Source: Candidatus Hadersleviella danica | GTDB lineage: Bacteria > Chloroflexota > Anaerolineae > Promineifilales > Promineifilaceae | DNA: 64,000 nucleotides | NCBI GenBank assembly: GCA_016711405.1 | Contig: JADJSZ010000016.1 | Location: 1 to 64,000 of the forward strand | Reading direction: 5' to 3' | Part shown: positions 1 to 9,036 of the stretch, piece by piece | Numbering within the stretch: the first letter of the stretch is position 1 | How the letters are laid out: every line of letters starts with the position of its first letter | Translations under genes and position numbers: made by a program | The notes under the pieces: generated by a model | What the model saw: the letters and a program-made list of their open reading frames with translations, nothing else | What the model was told of the DNA's origin: nothing | The model's database searches: none

Positions 1-1921
1 GGCTGTATTCGATACAGCGCACAATGCTGGCCGTTTTGTCCGCCCATAAATCCCCCGTAGGGGTGTATCTTCCAACCCCTCCGCGCCGCTGGCAAAGGCG
101 GCCAAAATTTGGGCAGGGGTTTGCCGCGCCAAATTGGCCAACACCACCTCCAAAGCCAGCGGGTAGCCCGCCAACAGCTTCAGCAACTGCTGGAACGCCC
201 CTTGGTGTTCGGGATGGCTGGGATATTGGGCGGTCATCCCCCCCAGCCGCCCCACAATGCGGTTGGCCAACCCCGAAGCCGCTTCAGGGTCTAGCCCCGG
301 CAGTTCATATCGCGCATGGGGGTCGCTCCCCACCAGCCACGCCTCTGCCCCCCGCGAACCGAGCAAGACGAGGGTGCGCCCCCCCGCCAATTGCCCCAGC
401 CACGCCCGCAAGCTGTGCCGCTCCGCCTCGGGGAGCAGGTGTTGGATGGCCAACGCCTCCCCCGTGATGGATTCGAGGTTGTCTAGCACCAGCACATGCC
501 GCTCGCTCCGCAATGTTTGGGCCAACATGGCTTGCTTGGCGGGGTCGGGCAAAAAGACAAACTCGCGGTGATACCCCTTCTCCCCATACAGTTGGCGGGC
601 GAGGCTATCCACAATTTGGGTGACGGTGTGCGCCCGTTCGTCGTAGCCAAAATAAGCCACCAGTTGCACCAAGCCCGTCGTCTGCCACCACTCCATCACA
701 TGTTTCAGCAGGGTGGTTTTGCCCGTGCCCCCCATCCCCTGCACCAGCAACATGTTGCGCGACCCAGCGGCCGGGGGTACATCCGCCCCTTCGTGCCCCA
801 GCAAGCGGTTTTCGATGGCCAAAATGTCCACATCACGGCCGAAAAAGCCGTAATTCAATTCGGGGGCACGGTAGCGGCTGGCTTGGACGGCGTAATGCGC
901 CTCGGCCTCGGCAGGGTTGGCAAAGGGGATGATGGGCAACTCGGCCACATCGTGGTTTTGGTAGACCACGGGCAAGAGCCAATCCTCGAGGTTAATCTGC
1001 TGGTTAAAGACGGCGCGGCGGGGCTTGTGGTTATAAAGCTCCAGCCGAGCGCGGCGGAACGCTTGGTGGAGTTGCTTGGTGGCCAGCAAATGCTCATACA
1101 GGTGTTTCATCAGCAGTTCGGCGGCCGAAACGGTGACCGAGTAGCCCATCGCCAGCACCATCTGCACCCCGGCCGTCATCAGTCGGCTCCCCAAACTGGT
1201 CTCCTGCTCCCCCACCTGCATCCCCGATTGGCAAGCGTTGAGGATGGCGAGGGGGATTTGGTGGCTCTGCAACAGCGCGGCGATGTGTTCGTCGGCCACG
1301 AGGTCGCTCTGCCCCACCTCGGCCCCGTTGAAGACGAGAAAGGCGCGGTGACCCTCATAGGTCGGGAGGTCACCCCGGCCGTACCCCTTGAACAGATGGG
1401 GGGTGGTTTCGACCGCTTCGCCCCCTCGTTCATATTGGGCATGGGTCAGCAAACGACCGTGCAAATCGAAGTGGATGAGGTGGTAATGGCCCGTGCCCCG
1501 CTCGTCGCGGGTGCGCTCCAAATGGCGCACAAGGGCGGGGTAGCTTCCAGGGCGCACCATGTCGATGCGGACGGGGATTTTGGCGTAGCGAATGGCTTCC
1601 ACCAACGGCCGGGCAATGGTGCGGTAGGCCACGTCTCGGCCGCCCCTCGGCCGGGCTGTCACCAGCAACACATTCAGCGTGGGGGAGGGTTGCACCCGCA
1701 ACTGCATGGGGGGCGGGTTGTCGTTGCGCCGTAAAAAGGGGCACTCCACGGCAAAAGGGCGTTCCCGCTGGGGGTCTTTGAGCGCTTCCCAATGGAACCT
1801 CGCGCCGTTCGTCAAAGGGGTTTTCGATGGTGACGGGGTAGGTGGGGCCGCCGTCGAATTGGACGTTGGCGCGATAGCCAATGGGGGTAGCGGCCGTTTG
1901 GGTAATGGTGATGGTGGGCAT
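1..1921 (-). CDS. CHAT-domain protease fused to STAND/NB-ARC-like NTPase (5' part, frameshifted, runs off the window)
   Basis: The start is set by AGGAGGAACG directly before ATG at 1921 and by the N-terminus MPTITITQTA, typical of Chloroflexota CHAT proteins. One frameshift near 1800 moves reading from ...ENPFDER into ...RFHWEALKD; beyond it the frame stays open to base 1. The CHAT (caspase-like) domain shows the His motif HFDLHG near 1465 and the Cys motif LNACQSG near 1225. A P-loop ATPase follows: Walker A GMGGTGKTTLL near 710-735 and Walker B LVLDNLES near 485. TPR or other repeats would be expected further on, outside the window. CHAT proteins are caspase-superfamily proteases, and the NTPase suggests ligand-gated activation (inference). 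The frameshift may be an assembly error. The divergent side holds only repeats. Confidence 0.85.
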
Positions 1922-2226
1922 CGTTCCTCCTGTGTGGGGTTGGGGACACAATAAGTTGTGGGATTTAAGCACGAAAGGCGCGGTTAGGGCAAGAAACCGC
2001 CATATTTTCGCATAGTTCGAAACATGCGGATAAATTGCTCTGGCTGGTGATTTTCACTCTTCCATAAATTGCACACGTTCCATTGGCAAATGAGTGGCGC
2101 AGTTTAACAAAATAATCGGGTAATAAATTTGTCATTCCGACCGAAGGGAGGAATCCCTTGTACCTCAAATGCTCTTGGGATTCTTCGCTTTACTCAGGTG
2201 GACGTGTAATCCCGAAACGCATAAGC

Positions 2227-2265
2227 AAAAAACCTGCGAGGTCTTGAAGACCTCGCAGGTTTTTT
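2227..2265. repeat. dispersed hairpin, copy A
   Basis: Arms AAACCTGCGAGGTCTT and AAGACCTCGCAGGTTT form an almost loopless inverted repeat with A and T runs outside, so it could work as a bidirectional terminator. Related copies lie at 2607-2640 and 47371-47406. Confidence 0.8.
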
Positions 2266-2300
2266 GCCTTTACCTCCCCTTCGCTGGTGTTACTTGTCAT

Positions 2301-2330
2301 CACTTTTGATAATTTAAATTATCAAAAGTG
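2301..2330. repeat. perfect 30-bp palindrome
   Basis: CACTTTTGATAATTT is followed at once by its exact reverse complement, with no loop. The AT-rich arms contain no T-tract tail typical of a terminator, so a dimeric-protein binding site is possible. No gene starts within 300 bases of it. Confidence 0.85.
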
Positions 2331-2606
2331 AAGATAAACGAGTGCGAGGAGGTGCAGGTGGGGGCGGCGCAAGGCTGTAGCGCAAACCACCAAACCTCGT
2401 CTTGCCGCCTTTTCGCCCTTGCTTACAATAATCGTCGAGGGCGTATGCAATACGCCCCTACAATGACGACACCAAAAACCTACAACTCATTGTGGGCGAG
2501 ACGGTCGCCACATGCTTCTAACCTTTCGGCACCGCTACAAATTGCAATGTGTTGCAGAAAGAGCAAGTTTTATCAGAACTATGCGAAAAATTGCACAAGT
2601 TATCGC

Positions 2607-2640
2607 AAACCTGCGAGGTCAGCAAGACCTCGCAGGTTTT
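2607..2640. repeat. dispersed hairpin, copy B (downstream of LLM oxidoreductase gene)
   Basis: AAACCTGCGAGGTC, a 6-base loop (AGCAAG in part) and GACCTCGCAGGTTTT. It lies 12 bases beyond the 3' end of the minus-strand oxidoreductase gene and could end its transcript. Confidence 0.75.
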
Positions 2641-2651
2641 ACCCATGCCCC

Positions 2652-3590
2652 CTACAGAGTAGCAAACCCGTCTTTCAGGCCAATCCCCTCGGCCAAGGCG
2701 GCCAGCCCCTCGAGGTCGTCCAAATCAAGCCATTGGAGCATCACCCGTTGCACCCCTGCCTCGTACAACGCCCCGAGTTGGTCGCGCACGGCCGCGCCCG
2801 TGCCTACCACCAGTCCGCGCTCGCGCAAAACCTCGGCTGGGGTGGTGCGAGTGGCCAACTTGGCCTGCAAATCCACCTCAGTACGGCCGAACACCAGCCC
2901 TGTCATCAATGAACGGCGCACATCTTGCGGCCAACGCCCCGCTTCGTCGAGCAACTCATCGAGTTGTAAGCTCAGTTCGCGGAATTGGTTGGCGGGCAAA
3001 AAGACGGCGTTCCACTCGTTGGCGTATTGAGCCACAAGGGGCAAGGTGCGGCGCGGGCCGTTGCCGCCAATCAGGATAGGGGGGCCGTTCGGCCGTTGCG
3101 GCCGGGGGAGTAAAACAGCTTCGTGGAGGTGGTAATAGGCCCCCTCGAACTCTACGGGTGCCTCGTTTTGCAACAGGCGGGTAATCACCTCTAGTCCTTC
3201 TTGGAAACGGTCGAAGCGGGGCGCGGTTTCGAGCAAATCCCAGCCGTAGTTGGTGTGTTCGCGCACCTGCCAGCCCGCCCCCAGCCCGAGGACGAGACGG
3301 CCGTCGGAAAGGTCATCCACGGCCGCCGCCATGCGGGCGGTGAGGGTGGGGTGGCGAAATGAGACAGGGGAGACGAGCGGCCCAAACTCAATTCGGCTGG
3401 TGTGGCTGGCCAACCATGTCAGCGAAACCCACAACTCGAGGGAATCCTTGTCGGGCGGGTTGGCGTTGGTGTAGTGATCCGAGCGATAAAGGCCGACGAA
3501 GCCGAGTTCTTCGACGGCCGTGGCCAAATTCTGCCAGCGTGGCCATGTTAGGCCATTTTGTCCTTCTACCATCATGGCGACTTCAATCAT
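2652..3590 (-). CDS. LLM-class (F420-dependent type) flavin oxidoreductase
   Basis: A 312-residue protein with the bacterial luciferase-like TIM-barrel pattern. It shows LATAVEELGFVGLYRSDHY near residue 25, the strand ending RIEFGPLVSPVSFRHP, DDLSDGRLVLGLGAGW near 95 and the NYGWDL/RFDRFQEGLEVI segment. GPPILIGGNGPRRTLPLVAQ, usual for F420-dependent members, lies near residue 170. Such enzymes move hydride between F420H2 (or FMN) and varied substrates; the substrate cannot be read from sequence. The start has no strong ribosome site, but the family N-terminus (M-I-E-V-A-M-M-V-E) fits. It is monocistronic and faces away from the next gene across a hairpin. Confidence 0.9.
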   Translation of the reverse strand: MIEVAMMVEGQNGLTWPRWQNLATAVEELGFVGLYRSDHYTNANPPDKDSLELWVSLTWLASHTSRIEFGPLVSPVSFRHPTLTARMAAAVDDLSDGRLVLGLGAGWQVREHTNYGWDLLETAPRFDRFQEGLEVITRLLQNEAPVEFEGAYYHLHEAVLLPRPQRPNGPPILIGGNGPRRTLPLVAQYANEWNAVFLPANQFRELSLQLDELLDEAGRWPQDVRRSLMTGLVFGRTEVDLQAKLATRTTPAEVLRERGLVVGTGAAVRDQLGALYEAGVQRVMLQWLDLDDLEGLAALAEGIGLKDGFATL

Positions 3591-3611
3591 ATTTACCTCT
3601 TTATTCGATGA

Positions 3612-3685
3612 AGATAGAGTGTAGAGATAGAGATAGAGAATTGGCTATCCAAGTCCCCCTCTATCTCTATCTCTACACTCTATCT
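3612..3685. repeat. GATAGA-type inverted repeat, perfect 27-bp arms
   Basis: Left arm 3612-3638 and right arm 3659-3685 are exact reverse complements separated by 20 bases. The arms are built of repeated AGATAGAG-like units. The same vocabulary recurs at 8950, 15095, 18454 and 31410. Confidence 0.9.
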
Positions 3686-3742
3686 GATGAGTTAACCCTT
3701 ACTAAATTCCCCCTACGGGGCATTATAATCCCTCTCCCAGCT

Positions 3743-3772
3743 TTACCCAATTCGGCCTAGTTGAAGTATGAT
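3743..3772 (+). promoter_or_regulatory. possible promoter of mtnP
   Basis: TTACCC (3743-3748), an 18-base spacer and TATGAT (3767-3772). A second TATAAT lies at 3724-3729 without a good -35. Weak evidence. Confidence 0.35.
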
Positions 3773-3821
3773 TACGAGTGGCAATTTGGCAAAGAATGAT
3801 AAAGGACTAATAAGAAGCATC

Positions 3822-4677
3822 ATGCAGGAAATTGAACTTGGCATTATCGGGGGGAGCGGCCTGTACAACATGGCTGAATTAACCGAGGTGGAGGAGCAGG
3901 TGGTGGATACCCCATTTGGGGCGCCCTCGGATGCGTTGTTGATTGGGACGTTGCACGGCCGACGAGTCGCTTTTTTACCTCGCCACGGCCGTGGCCACAA
4001 ACTCAACCCCTCCCAAGTGCCCTATCGCGCCAATATCTATGCGCTCAAAGCGCTGGGGGTGCGCTCCATTATCTCGGTCAGCGCCTGTGGCTCATTGCAA
4101 GAGCCATACGCGCCGGGGAATATTGTCGTACCCAACCAACTTTTTGATTATACCAAAGGGCTTCGTGCCCGTTCGTTTTTTGAGGATGGCTTGGTGGTGC
4201 ATGTTTCGGTAGCCGAGCCGTTTGACGCTGTGTTGAGCCAAGCGGTGTATGCGGGGGTGCAGGCGGCTGGGGGAACAGCACACCTTGGCGGAACATTTAT
4301 TACGATTGAAGGGCCGCGCTTCAGCACCAAGGGGGAATCGCAAACTTATCGCCGTTGGGGCATGGATATTATCGGCATGACGGCGTGCCCCGAGGCGTTT
4401 TTTGGCGGCCGAGGCGGAAATCGCCTATGCCTGCATGGCCCATGTGACCGATTATGATGTGTGGCATGAAAGCGAGGAGCCTGTGACGGTGGAGATGGTG
4501 ATTCGCACTTTGCAACACAACACCCAAATTGCCCAACAAGCAATTAGCCATGTGGTGGCGCACATGTCCGAATGGGCGGGGGAACGACCCGTGCATCATG
4601 CGTTGCGCGATGCGATTATCACCCATCGGCCGTCTATCCCCCACTGCACGGCAAAAATTGGCCTTATTGGTGGATAA
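3822..4677 (+). CDS. mtnP: S-methyl-5'-thioadenosine phosphorylase (one frameshift)
   Basis: Phosphorolysis of methylthioadenosine to adenine and methylthioribose-1-phosphate, a methionine and purine salvage step. Family motifs are GIIGGSGLYNM at the N-terminus, FLPRHGRGHKLNPSQVPYR, SACGSLQE, IEGPRFSTKGES, then GMTACPEAF. The frame breaks in a run of six T at about 4396-4401. Removing one T continues as LAAEAEIAYACMAHVTDYD, exactly the family sequence, and ends at 4677 (about 284 residues, normal length). The start at 3822 (MQEIELGIIGG) is chosen over an upstream ATG at 3768 because family proteins begin there. The indel is probably a sequencing error. Confidence 0.9.
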
Positions 4678-4682
4678 GTACC

Positions 4683-4746
4683 TTTAAGAAGAGAGAGGAG
4701 AGAAAAGAGAAGAGAGAAACTCACCCGCACCTCTCTCTCTCTTCTG
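4683..4746. repeat. purine-tract/pyrimidine-tract inverted repeat
   Basis: Degenerate AGAGAGGAGAGAAAAGAG followed after a short spacer by CTCTCTCTCTTC, foldable. It separates mtnP and ktrA. Confidence 0.6.
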
Positions 4747-4780
4747 TACCTTGTGAGTGGGTTTTTCCCAGCGTAAAAAT

Positions 4781-5441
4781 ATGTTAAGACAAGAATTTGC
4801 TGTAATTGGGTTGGGGCGGTTCGGCCGTCATGTGGCCATGACGCTTGAGCGTTATGGCCATAACGTATTGGGCATAGACAGCAACCCCGATATTGTGCAG
4901 TTGGTCTCCACCCAAATCGCCCAAGTCGTCACCCTCGATTCGACCAACGAAAATGCTCTGCGAGCGGTAGATATCGCCTCGTTTGATACGGTGATTGTGG
5001 CCATTGGCACCGATTTTGAGGCCAACTTGATGACGACTGTTTCCCTCAAAGAGCTAGGGGTCAAGCGGGTCATTTGTAAAGCACCCACCAGCCGCCAAGA
5101 GCAAATTTTGCTCCGTGTGGGGGCCGATAAGGTGGTGCGCCCCGAGCAAGAGGCGGGGCAACGGCTGGCCGAGGGTCTCATTGCCCCCACCATGCTGGAA
5201 AATTTCGCCCTTGGCCCCGATACAGATTATCGCATTGCCGAGTTTTTGGTGCCCTCCAGCGTGGCTTGTATGAGCTTGGCGCAATCAAATATCCGCCACC
5301 GTTTTGGGCTGAGTGTGTTGGTTGTGAAGCGTGGGGTGAGGTCATTGTTTCGCCGGGGCGGATGTTATCTTGCAACCCAAGGATATTTTGGTCATGCTCG
5401 GCCATCAGAAAGAAATTGCTGTTTTTTCGGAATTGCACTGA
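4781..5441 (+). CDS. ktrA: Trk/Ktr potassium uptake regulatory subunit (RCK_N/TrkA_C), two frameshifts
   Basis: Cytosolic nucleotide-gating ring subunit of the KtrAB K+ channel. The N-terminal Rossmann fold shows FAVIGLGRFGRHVA (residues 5-18), the acidic end of the second strand (GIDSN), then QVVTLDSTNENALR. From about residue 135 the TrkA_C part runs DYRIAEFLVPSSV..SNIRHRFGLSVLVVKR. The next frame breaks at G-runs near 5331 and 5356. Adding one G to each restores EVIVSPG/ADVILQPKDILVMLGHQ, ending at the TGA 5439-5441, about 220 residues and normal for the family. Start ATG is 4781. The partner channel gene follows after about 95 bases, so co-expression is likely. Confidence 0.88.
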
Positions 5442-5444
5442 GGA

Positions 5445-5491
5445 GGTTACAAGTTACAGGTTGTTTACCACTTGTAACTTGTTGTAACCTT
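5445..5491. repeat. GTTACAA-type inverted repeat
   Basis: GGTTACAAGTTACA and TGTAACTTGTTGTAACC face each other between ktrA and ktrB. It begins three bases after the ktrA stop. Confidence 0.7.
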
Positions 5492-5537
5492 CACCCCAGT
5501 TTATGGCGAAAAACCATAACACTAACCAACCCGTACC

Positions 5538-6947
5538 ATGAAAAAGCGTTTTAGTCTGTACCAAGAAATTTTGGCATTTGTGCGGGATACGGGAGGGGAA
5601 ATAGGGGATAGGCGGGTACGCTATCGTTTTTCCACGGCCGCACGCGTGGTTGTCGGGCTGGTCATTCTCATGGTACTCGGCACATTGGCGCTGATGATAC
5701 CGTGGATGGGGAAGACACGGCCGTTGACCTTCATGGAGGCATTTTTCACAGCCACCTCGGCCCTAACCGTAACGGGATTGAGTACCCTCACTATTAGCCG
5801 CGATTTGAGCTTTTTGGGGCAATTTGTCCTGCTGGGACTTATCCAAGTGGGAGGGGTTGGGTATATGTTTGTGGCCTCACTGGCCATGCGCATCATCGGC
5901 CGTCGCCTCTACATTCTCGATAGATTGGCCCTATCTAGCTCTCTCGGCCTCGACACCCCTGAAACCATTCTCAAAATCCTCAAACAGTCGTTTTATGGCA
6001 TCCTCCTCATCGAAGGGGCGGGTATGTTGTTGCTTTTTTTTCATTGGGGTTTCAGTGGGTTGGTAGATGAGCCGAATTTGTTGTTCTATGCCCTTTTCCA
6101 CGCCGTCTCCGCCTTTTGCAATGCGGGGTTTGATTTATTCACAGGCTTACCCCAATACGATGGCTTGCCCCGCGACAATTTCACGCTGATTATCTTAGGG
6201 TCGCTCATTTTTTTGGGTGGCTTGGGCATTCCTGTGCTAACAGAGTTGCTGAGATGGCAAAAGAAGCGGCGTTTTTCGCTCCATACCCAAGTCACCTTGG
6301 TCACTGTGGGGATTTTGGTGTTGGTGGGGTGGGTGGGGACTTTTGCGGCCGAAAACAGCCGTGGGGTGTTAACCGATGCCCCTCTTCTTTCCAGCCTCGT
6401 CCAAACGTGGTTCCACTCCATTGCCTCCCGCACCGCAGGCTTTGCTGGGTTGCCCAACTTTACTCAAATTAGCCCCGCCACTCAGCTTTTGACAATGGTG
6501 CTCATGTTCATCGGTTGTGCGCCTGCCTCGATGGGTGGCGGTATTACCACAGGAACCTTTAGCGTATTGGGGTTGGCTTTGTGGAACTATGCCAAAGGGC
6601 AAACAACCGTCCAAGTCGCTCGCCGCTCCATTTCAGTTATGACAGTGCGCCGCGCCAGTGCCGTGCTAACTGTCTCAGTCGGTTTGGTGATGCTATCCAC
6701 CTTTCTCATCTTGCTCACCAATGATTTGCCCCTTGGGGCGGTGCTGTTCGAGGTTATCTCAGCCTTTGCCACCTGCGGTTTGTCACTGGGCCTTACAGGG
6801 CAAATCAACCCCTTTGGCCTTGTTGTTTTGTGTATTGTGATGGCATGGGGGCGGCTGGGGGCACTAACCATTGTCGTGGCCGTGGCTCAAAATCCCAACC
6901 CTGTGCAGTTGGTGCAATACCCAGAAGAGCAGATTCTGATTGGATAA
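5538..6947 (+). CDS. ktrB: TrkH/KtrB family potassium channel subunit
   Basis: Integral membrane K+ translocating subunit of 469 residues. All four pore-loop signatures with the central glycine are visible: SALTVTGLSTL (near residue 73), SAFCNAGFDLF (near 195), SRTAGFAGLP (near 300) and SAFATCGLSLG (near 412), each between hydrophobic hairpins. Hydrophobic segments include LVILMVLGTLALMI at the start and VVLCIVMAWGRLGALTIVV near the end. The basic loop RRLYILDRLALSS follows the second helix pair. It pairs with ktrA immediately upstream; together they would import K+ under nucleotide control. Confidence 0.95.
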   Translation: MKKRFSLYQEILAFVRDTGGEIGDRRVRYRFSTAARVVVGLVILMVLGTLALMIPWMGKTRPLTFMEAFFTATSALTVTGLSTLTISRDLSFLGQFVLLGLIQVGGVGYMFVASLAMRIIGRRLYILDRLALSSSLGLDTPETILKILKQSFYGILLIEGAGMLLLFFHWGFSGLVDEPNLLFYALFHAVSAFCNAGFDLFTGLPQYDGLPRDNFTLIILGSLIFLGGLGIPVLTELLRWQKKRRFSLHTQVTLVTVGILVLVGWVGTFAAENSRGVLTDAPLLSSLVQTWFHSIASRTAGFAGLPNFTQISPATQLLTMVLMFIGCAPASMGGGITTGTFSVLGLALWNYAKGQTTVQVARRSISVMTVRRASAVLTVSVGLVMLSTFLILLTNDLPLGAVLFEVISAFATCGLSLGLTGQINPFGLVVLCIVMAWGRLGALTIVVAVAQNPNPVQLVQYPEEQILIG

Positions 6948-6957
6948 GGGGAGGGGG

Positions 6958-7033
6958 GTATTGGTTAGTCGTTATTTGTTATTGGGTGGTTGGTTATTCG
7001 GCTCAATAACGAATAACCCAATAACGAACAATC
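6958..7033. repeat. GTTATTCG/TGGTTATT heptamer repeat with fold-back
   Basis: Units TTGGTTA, GTCGTTA, TTTGTTA on the left and AATAACGAATAACCCAATAA on the right form an imperfect hairpin between ktrB and the TetR gene. Confidence 0.7.
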
Positions 7034-7043
7034 CCCTTTCTGC

Positions 7044-7049
7044 TACAAT
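7044..7049 (+). promoter_or_regulatory. -10 element TACAAT, probably giving a leaderless TetR mRNA
   Basis: TACAAT ends six bases before the ATG at 7056 and no Shine-Dalgarno sequence is present. Transcription would start at or next to the A of ATG. No convincing -35. Confidence 0.4.
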
Positions 7050-7055
7050 GAACAC

Positions 7056-7610
7056 ATGGATTTTGACCCGCGCATTGAACGCACCCGCCAGAAATTGCAT
7101 CAGGCCATTACGGAGCTGGTGCTGGCCAAAAGTTATGATTCCATCTCGATTCGAGATGTTGTGGCGCAAGCCAAGGTTGGTTACGCGACGTTTTATCGCC
7201 ATTACAATGACAAGGAAGCTCTGTTGCTCGATGTCTTGGATGAGTTGTTGGGCGAGTTGAAGGTGTTGCTTCGGCCGAGTAGTGGCGATTTAACGGCCGA
7301 AGGCACGCTCATTTTCACCCACGCCGCCCAAAATGGGCCGCTCTACAAAGTGCTTTTGCAAGGTGAAGGCACCCAAACCATCTTGGCCAAAATACAGGCG
7401 GATGGGGTGGATGAGTTATTAAGCCATTGGGCCAATGGGTCAGTAGAGGAGATAAAAACGGCCGTGCCCCGCCCTATCCTCGCCAACCATATCGTCAGCG
7501 GCATCATGGCTCTCATCAAGTGGTGGCTCGAACACGACATGTCCTATCCCCCCACGGAAATGGGGCGCATTTATGCCAACCTGTTTTCAATGAGCAATGA
7601 GCCTAGTTAA
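7056..7610 (+). CDS. TetR/AcrR family transcriptional regulator
   Basis: A 184-residue repressor. The N-terminal HTH reads TRQKLHQAITELVLAKSY, then SISIRDVVAQAKVGYATFYRHY with the hallmark TFYRHYNDKEALL near residue 48. The C-terminal half is a TetR_C-type helical ligand domain ending in IKWWLEHDMSYPPTEMGRIYANL. That tail closely resembles the tail of the second TetR protein at 44950-45498 (VRWWLEQGMAYSAEEMAEFINRL), so the two are paralogues. Target and inducer are unknown. The divergent neighbours give no operon partner. Confidence 0.9.
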   Translation: MDFDPRIERTRQKLHQAITELVLAKSYDSISIRDVVAQAKVGYATFYRHYNDKEALLLDVLDELLGELKVLLRPSSGDLTAEGTLIFTHAAQNGPLYKVLLQGEGTQTILAKIQADGVDELLSHWANGSVEEIKTAVPRPILANHIVSGIMALIKWWLEHDMSYPPTEMGRIYANLFSMSNEPS

Positions 7611-7672
7611 GGACGAATTACGATACCCCTCAAGCAATTTCGTACTTCGTAATTCGTACTTCGTCCTTTTTC
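7609..7672. repeat. ATTACGA/CGTACTT repeat with fold-back
   Basis: AAGGACGAATTACG pairs with CGTAATTCGTACTTCGTCCTT. It starts inside the TetR stop codon region. Confidence 0.65.
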
Positions 7673-7730
7673 ACCGCACTTAGCAATAACAAATAACCAA
7701 TAACCCAGTACCCCAGTTTCGGAGACCGCC

Positions 7731-8951
7731 ATGCACATTATCTTTGTGGAACCCAATTTTCCCGCCGCCCAGCGGCAATTTGTGCGCGCCCTCAAGCAAG
7801 TCGGCGCACAGGTCACAGGCATTGGCGAAACCCCGCCCCATGCCCTGCCCCCTGAAGTGACCCAATATCTGGATGGTTACGAGCAAGTGCGCTCGGTAAC
7901 AGACGAGCAAGCATTGTACGATGCCGTGCGCCGAGTCCAGTCGCGGGGTTGGGTAGACCGCATGGAAGCGACCATCGAAGCGCACATGCTCTCCACCGCA
8001 CGAGTGCGCGAAATGTGCGGCATCCCCGGCGTGAGCTACCAGCAAACGCTCATTTGCCGCGACAAAACGCTGATGAAGGAGTTCATGCGCGAGCATGGCA
8101 TCCCCTGCGCCCAATCCCGCTCGGCCGATTCCCCCGAACAAATTACCCAATTTGGCCACCAAGTCGGCTACCCGATTATCATCAAGCCGCGTGATGGGGC
8201 GGGGGCAAGCAAAACGTGGAAGGTGGAAAGCGAGGCCGACTTAGCCCCAGCGTTGTGGGATACGGGGGTGCTCAACGGCCGTTCCGTCGCCGTCGAAGAG
8301 TTCATCGAGGGGCATGAAGGCTTTTACGACACCCTCACCGTCAACGGGGTCATCGTGCATGATTTCATCTGCCACTACTACCCCAATGTGCTGGAGGGGA
8401 TGCGCCACCGCTGGATTTCGCCCATGATTGTTTGCACCAATCGCATGGATGCGCCCGGCTATAGCGAACTCAAAGAGATGGGCGCAAAAGTGATTCGCGA
8501 GCTGGGTCTCAGCACCACCCCCACCCATATGGAGTGGTTTGCAGGAGCCAAGGGGCTGAAATTTTCGGAAATTGGGGTACGGCCGCCGGGGGTGAGCCAT
8601 TGGGACGTGTATTGCGCCGCCAACGAGATTGACATCTACAAGGAGTGGGCGGATGCGCTGACCTACGGCCGCACATGGGGCCATCTCAACCGCCGCTATT
8701 CGGCCGCCATCCTCGCCTTGCGGCCGACCCAAGACGGGCACATTGAACGTTACAGTGGGTTAGATGAGATGCAAGCCAAATACGGCCAATGGGTCTTCAA
8801 CGCCTACATTCCCCCCATCGGCGCCCACACCCAACCCGTCGAAGCGGGTTACATGGCCAACGTCTGGCTCCACATCCGCCACCCCGATTACGACACCCTG
8901 CAAGAGATGTGCATGGAGATTGCCAATCGGGTGAAGGTGATTGCCAGCTAG
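7731..8951 (+). CDS. ATP-grasp domain protein (carboxylate-amine/thiol ligase-like)
   Basis: A 406-residue protein. It has a pre-ATP-grasp domain (MHIIFVEPNFPAAQRQFVRAL) and the ATP-binding region with RDKTLMKEFMREHGIPCAQ, then YPIIIKPRDGAGASKTWKV near residue 150. VAVEEFIEGHEGFYDTLTVNG lies near 190 and the metal-binding end FSEIGVRPPGVSHWDVYC near 285. ATP-grasp enzymes join a carboxylate to an amine or thiol through an acyl-phosphate; the substrates here are not known. Start ATG follows GGAGACCGCC. It converges with a class III aminotransferase gene across a hairpin; no biosynthetic cluster is evident. Confidence 0.88.
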   Translation: MHIIFVEPNFPAAQRQFVRALKQVGAQVTGIGETPPHALPPEVTQYLDGYEQVRSVTDEQALYDAVRRVQSRGWVDRMEATIEAHMLSTARVREMCGIPGVSYQQTLICRDKTLMKEFMREHGIPCAQSRSADSPEQITQFGHQVGYPIIIKPRDGAGASKTWKVESEADLAPALWDTGVLNGRSVAVEEFIEGHEGFYDTLTVNGVIVHDFICHYYPNVLEGMRHRWISPMIVCTNRMDAPGYSELKEMGAKVIRELGLSTTPTHMEWFAGAKGLKFSEIGVRPPGVSHWDVYCAANEIDIYKEWADALTYGRTWGHLNRRYSAAILALRPTQDGHIERYSGLDEMQAKYGQWVFNAYIPPIGAHTQPVEAGYMANVWLHIRHPDYDTLQEMCMEIANRVKVIAS

Positions 8952-9035
8952 ATAGAGTGTAGAGATAGAGATAGAGGAGAACGTGGTTGTTTAGCTTACC
9001 AGCTTCCCCTCTATCTCTATCTTCCGTCTCTATCT
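8950..9035. repeat. GATAGA-type inverted repeat between convergent genes
   Basis: Left arm 8950-8977 matches that at 3612 almost exactly. The right arm 9008-9035 is its near-perfect complement, and the loop is about 30 bases. It touches the stops of both convergent genes and may terminate both. Confidence 0.8.
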
Positions 9036-9036
9036 T

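Larger units (their letters stand above)
1932..2651. other. 720-bp gene-free gap with three palindromic elements
   Basis: I see no credible protein gene here. The gap carries the CHAT gene's ribosome site, a perfect 30-bp AT-rich palindrome (2301-2330) and two copies of a GC-rich hairpin (2227-2265, 2607-2640), each listed separately. Codon-like structure and CGGCCG words are both missing. Confidence 0.6.

Noticed and set aside
496..1734. 412-codon plus-strand frame over the CHAT-NTPase gene
   Set aside because: The minus strand gives CHAT and P-loop motifs; the plus product is His/Gly/Pro-rich noise.
5441..5537. Possible riboswitch (c-di-AMP, ydaO type) before ktrB
   Set aside because: The gap is only about 95 bases and consists mostly of a GTTACAA fold-back; no known core could be matched.
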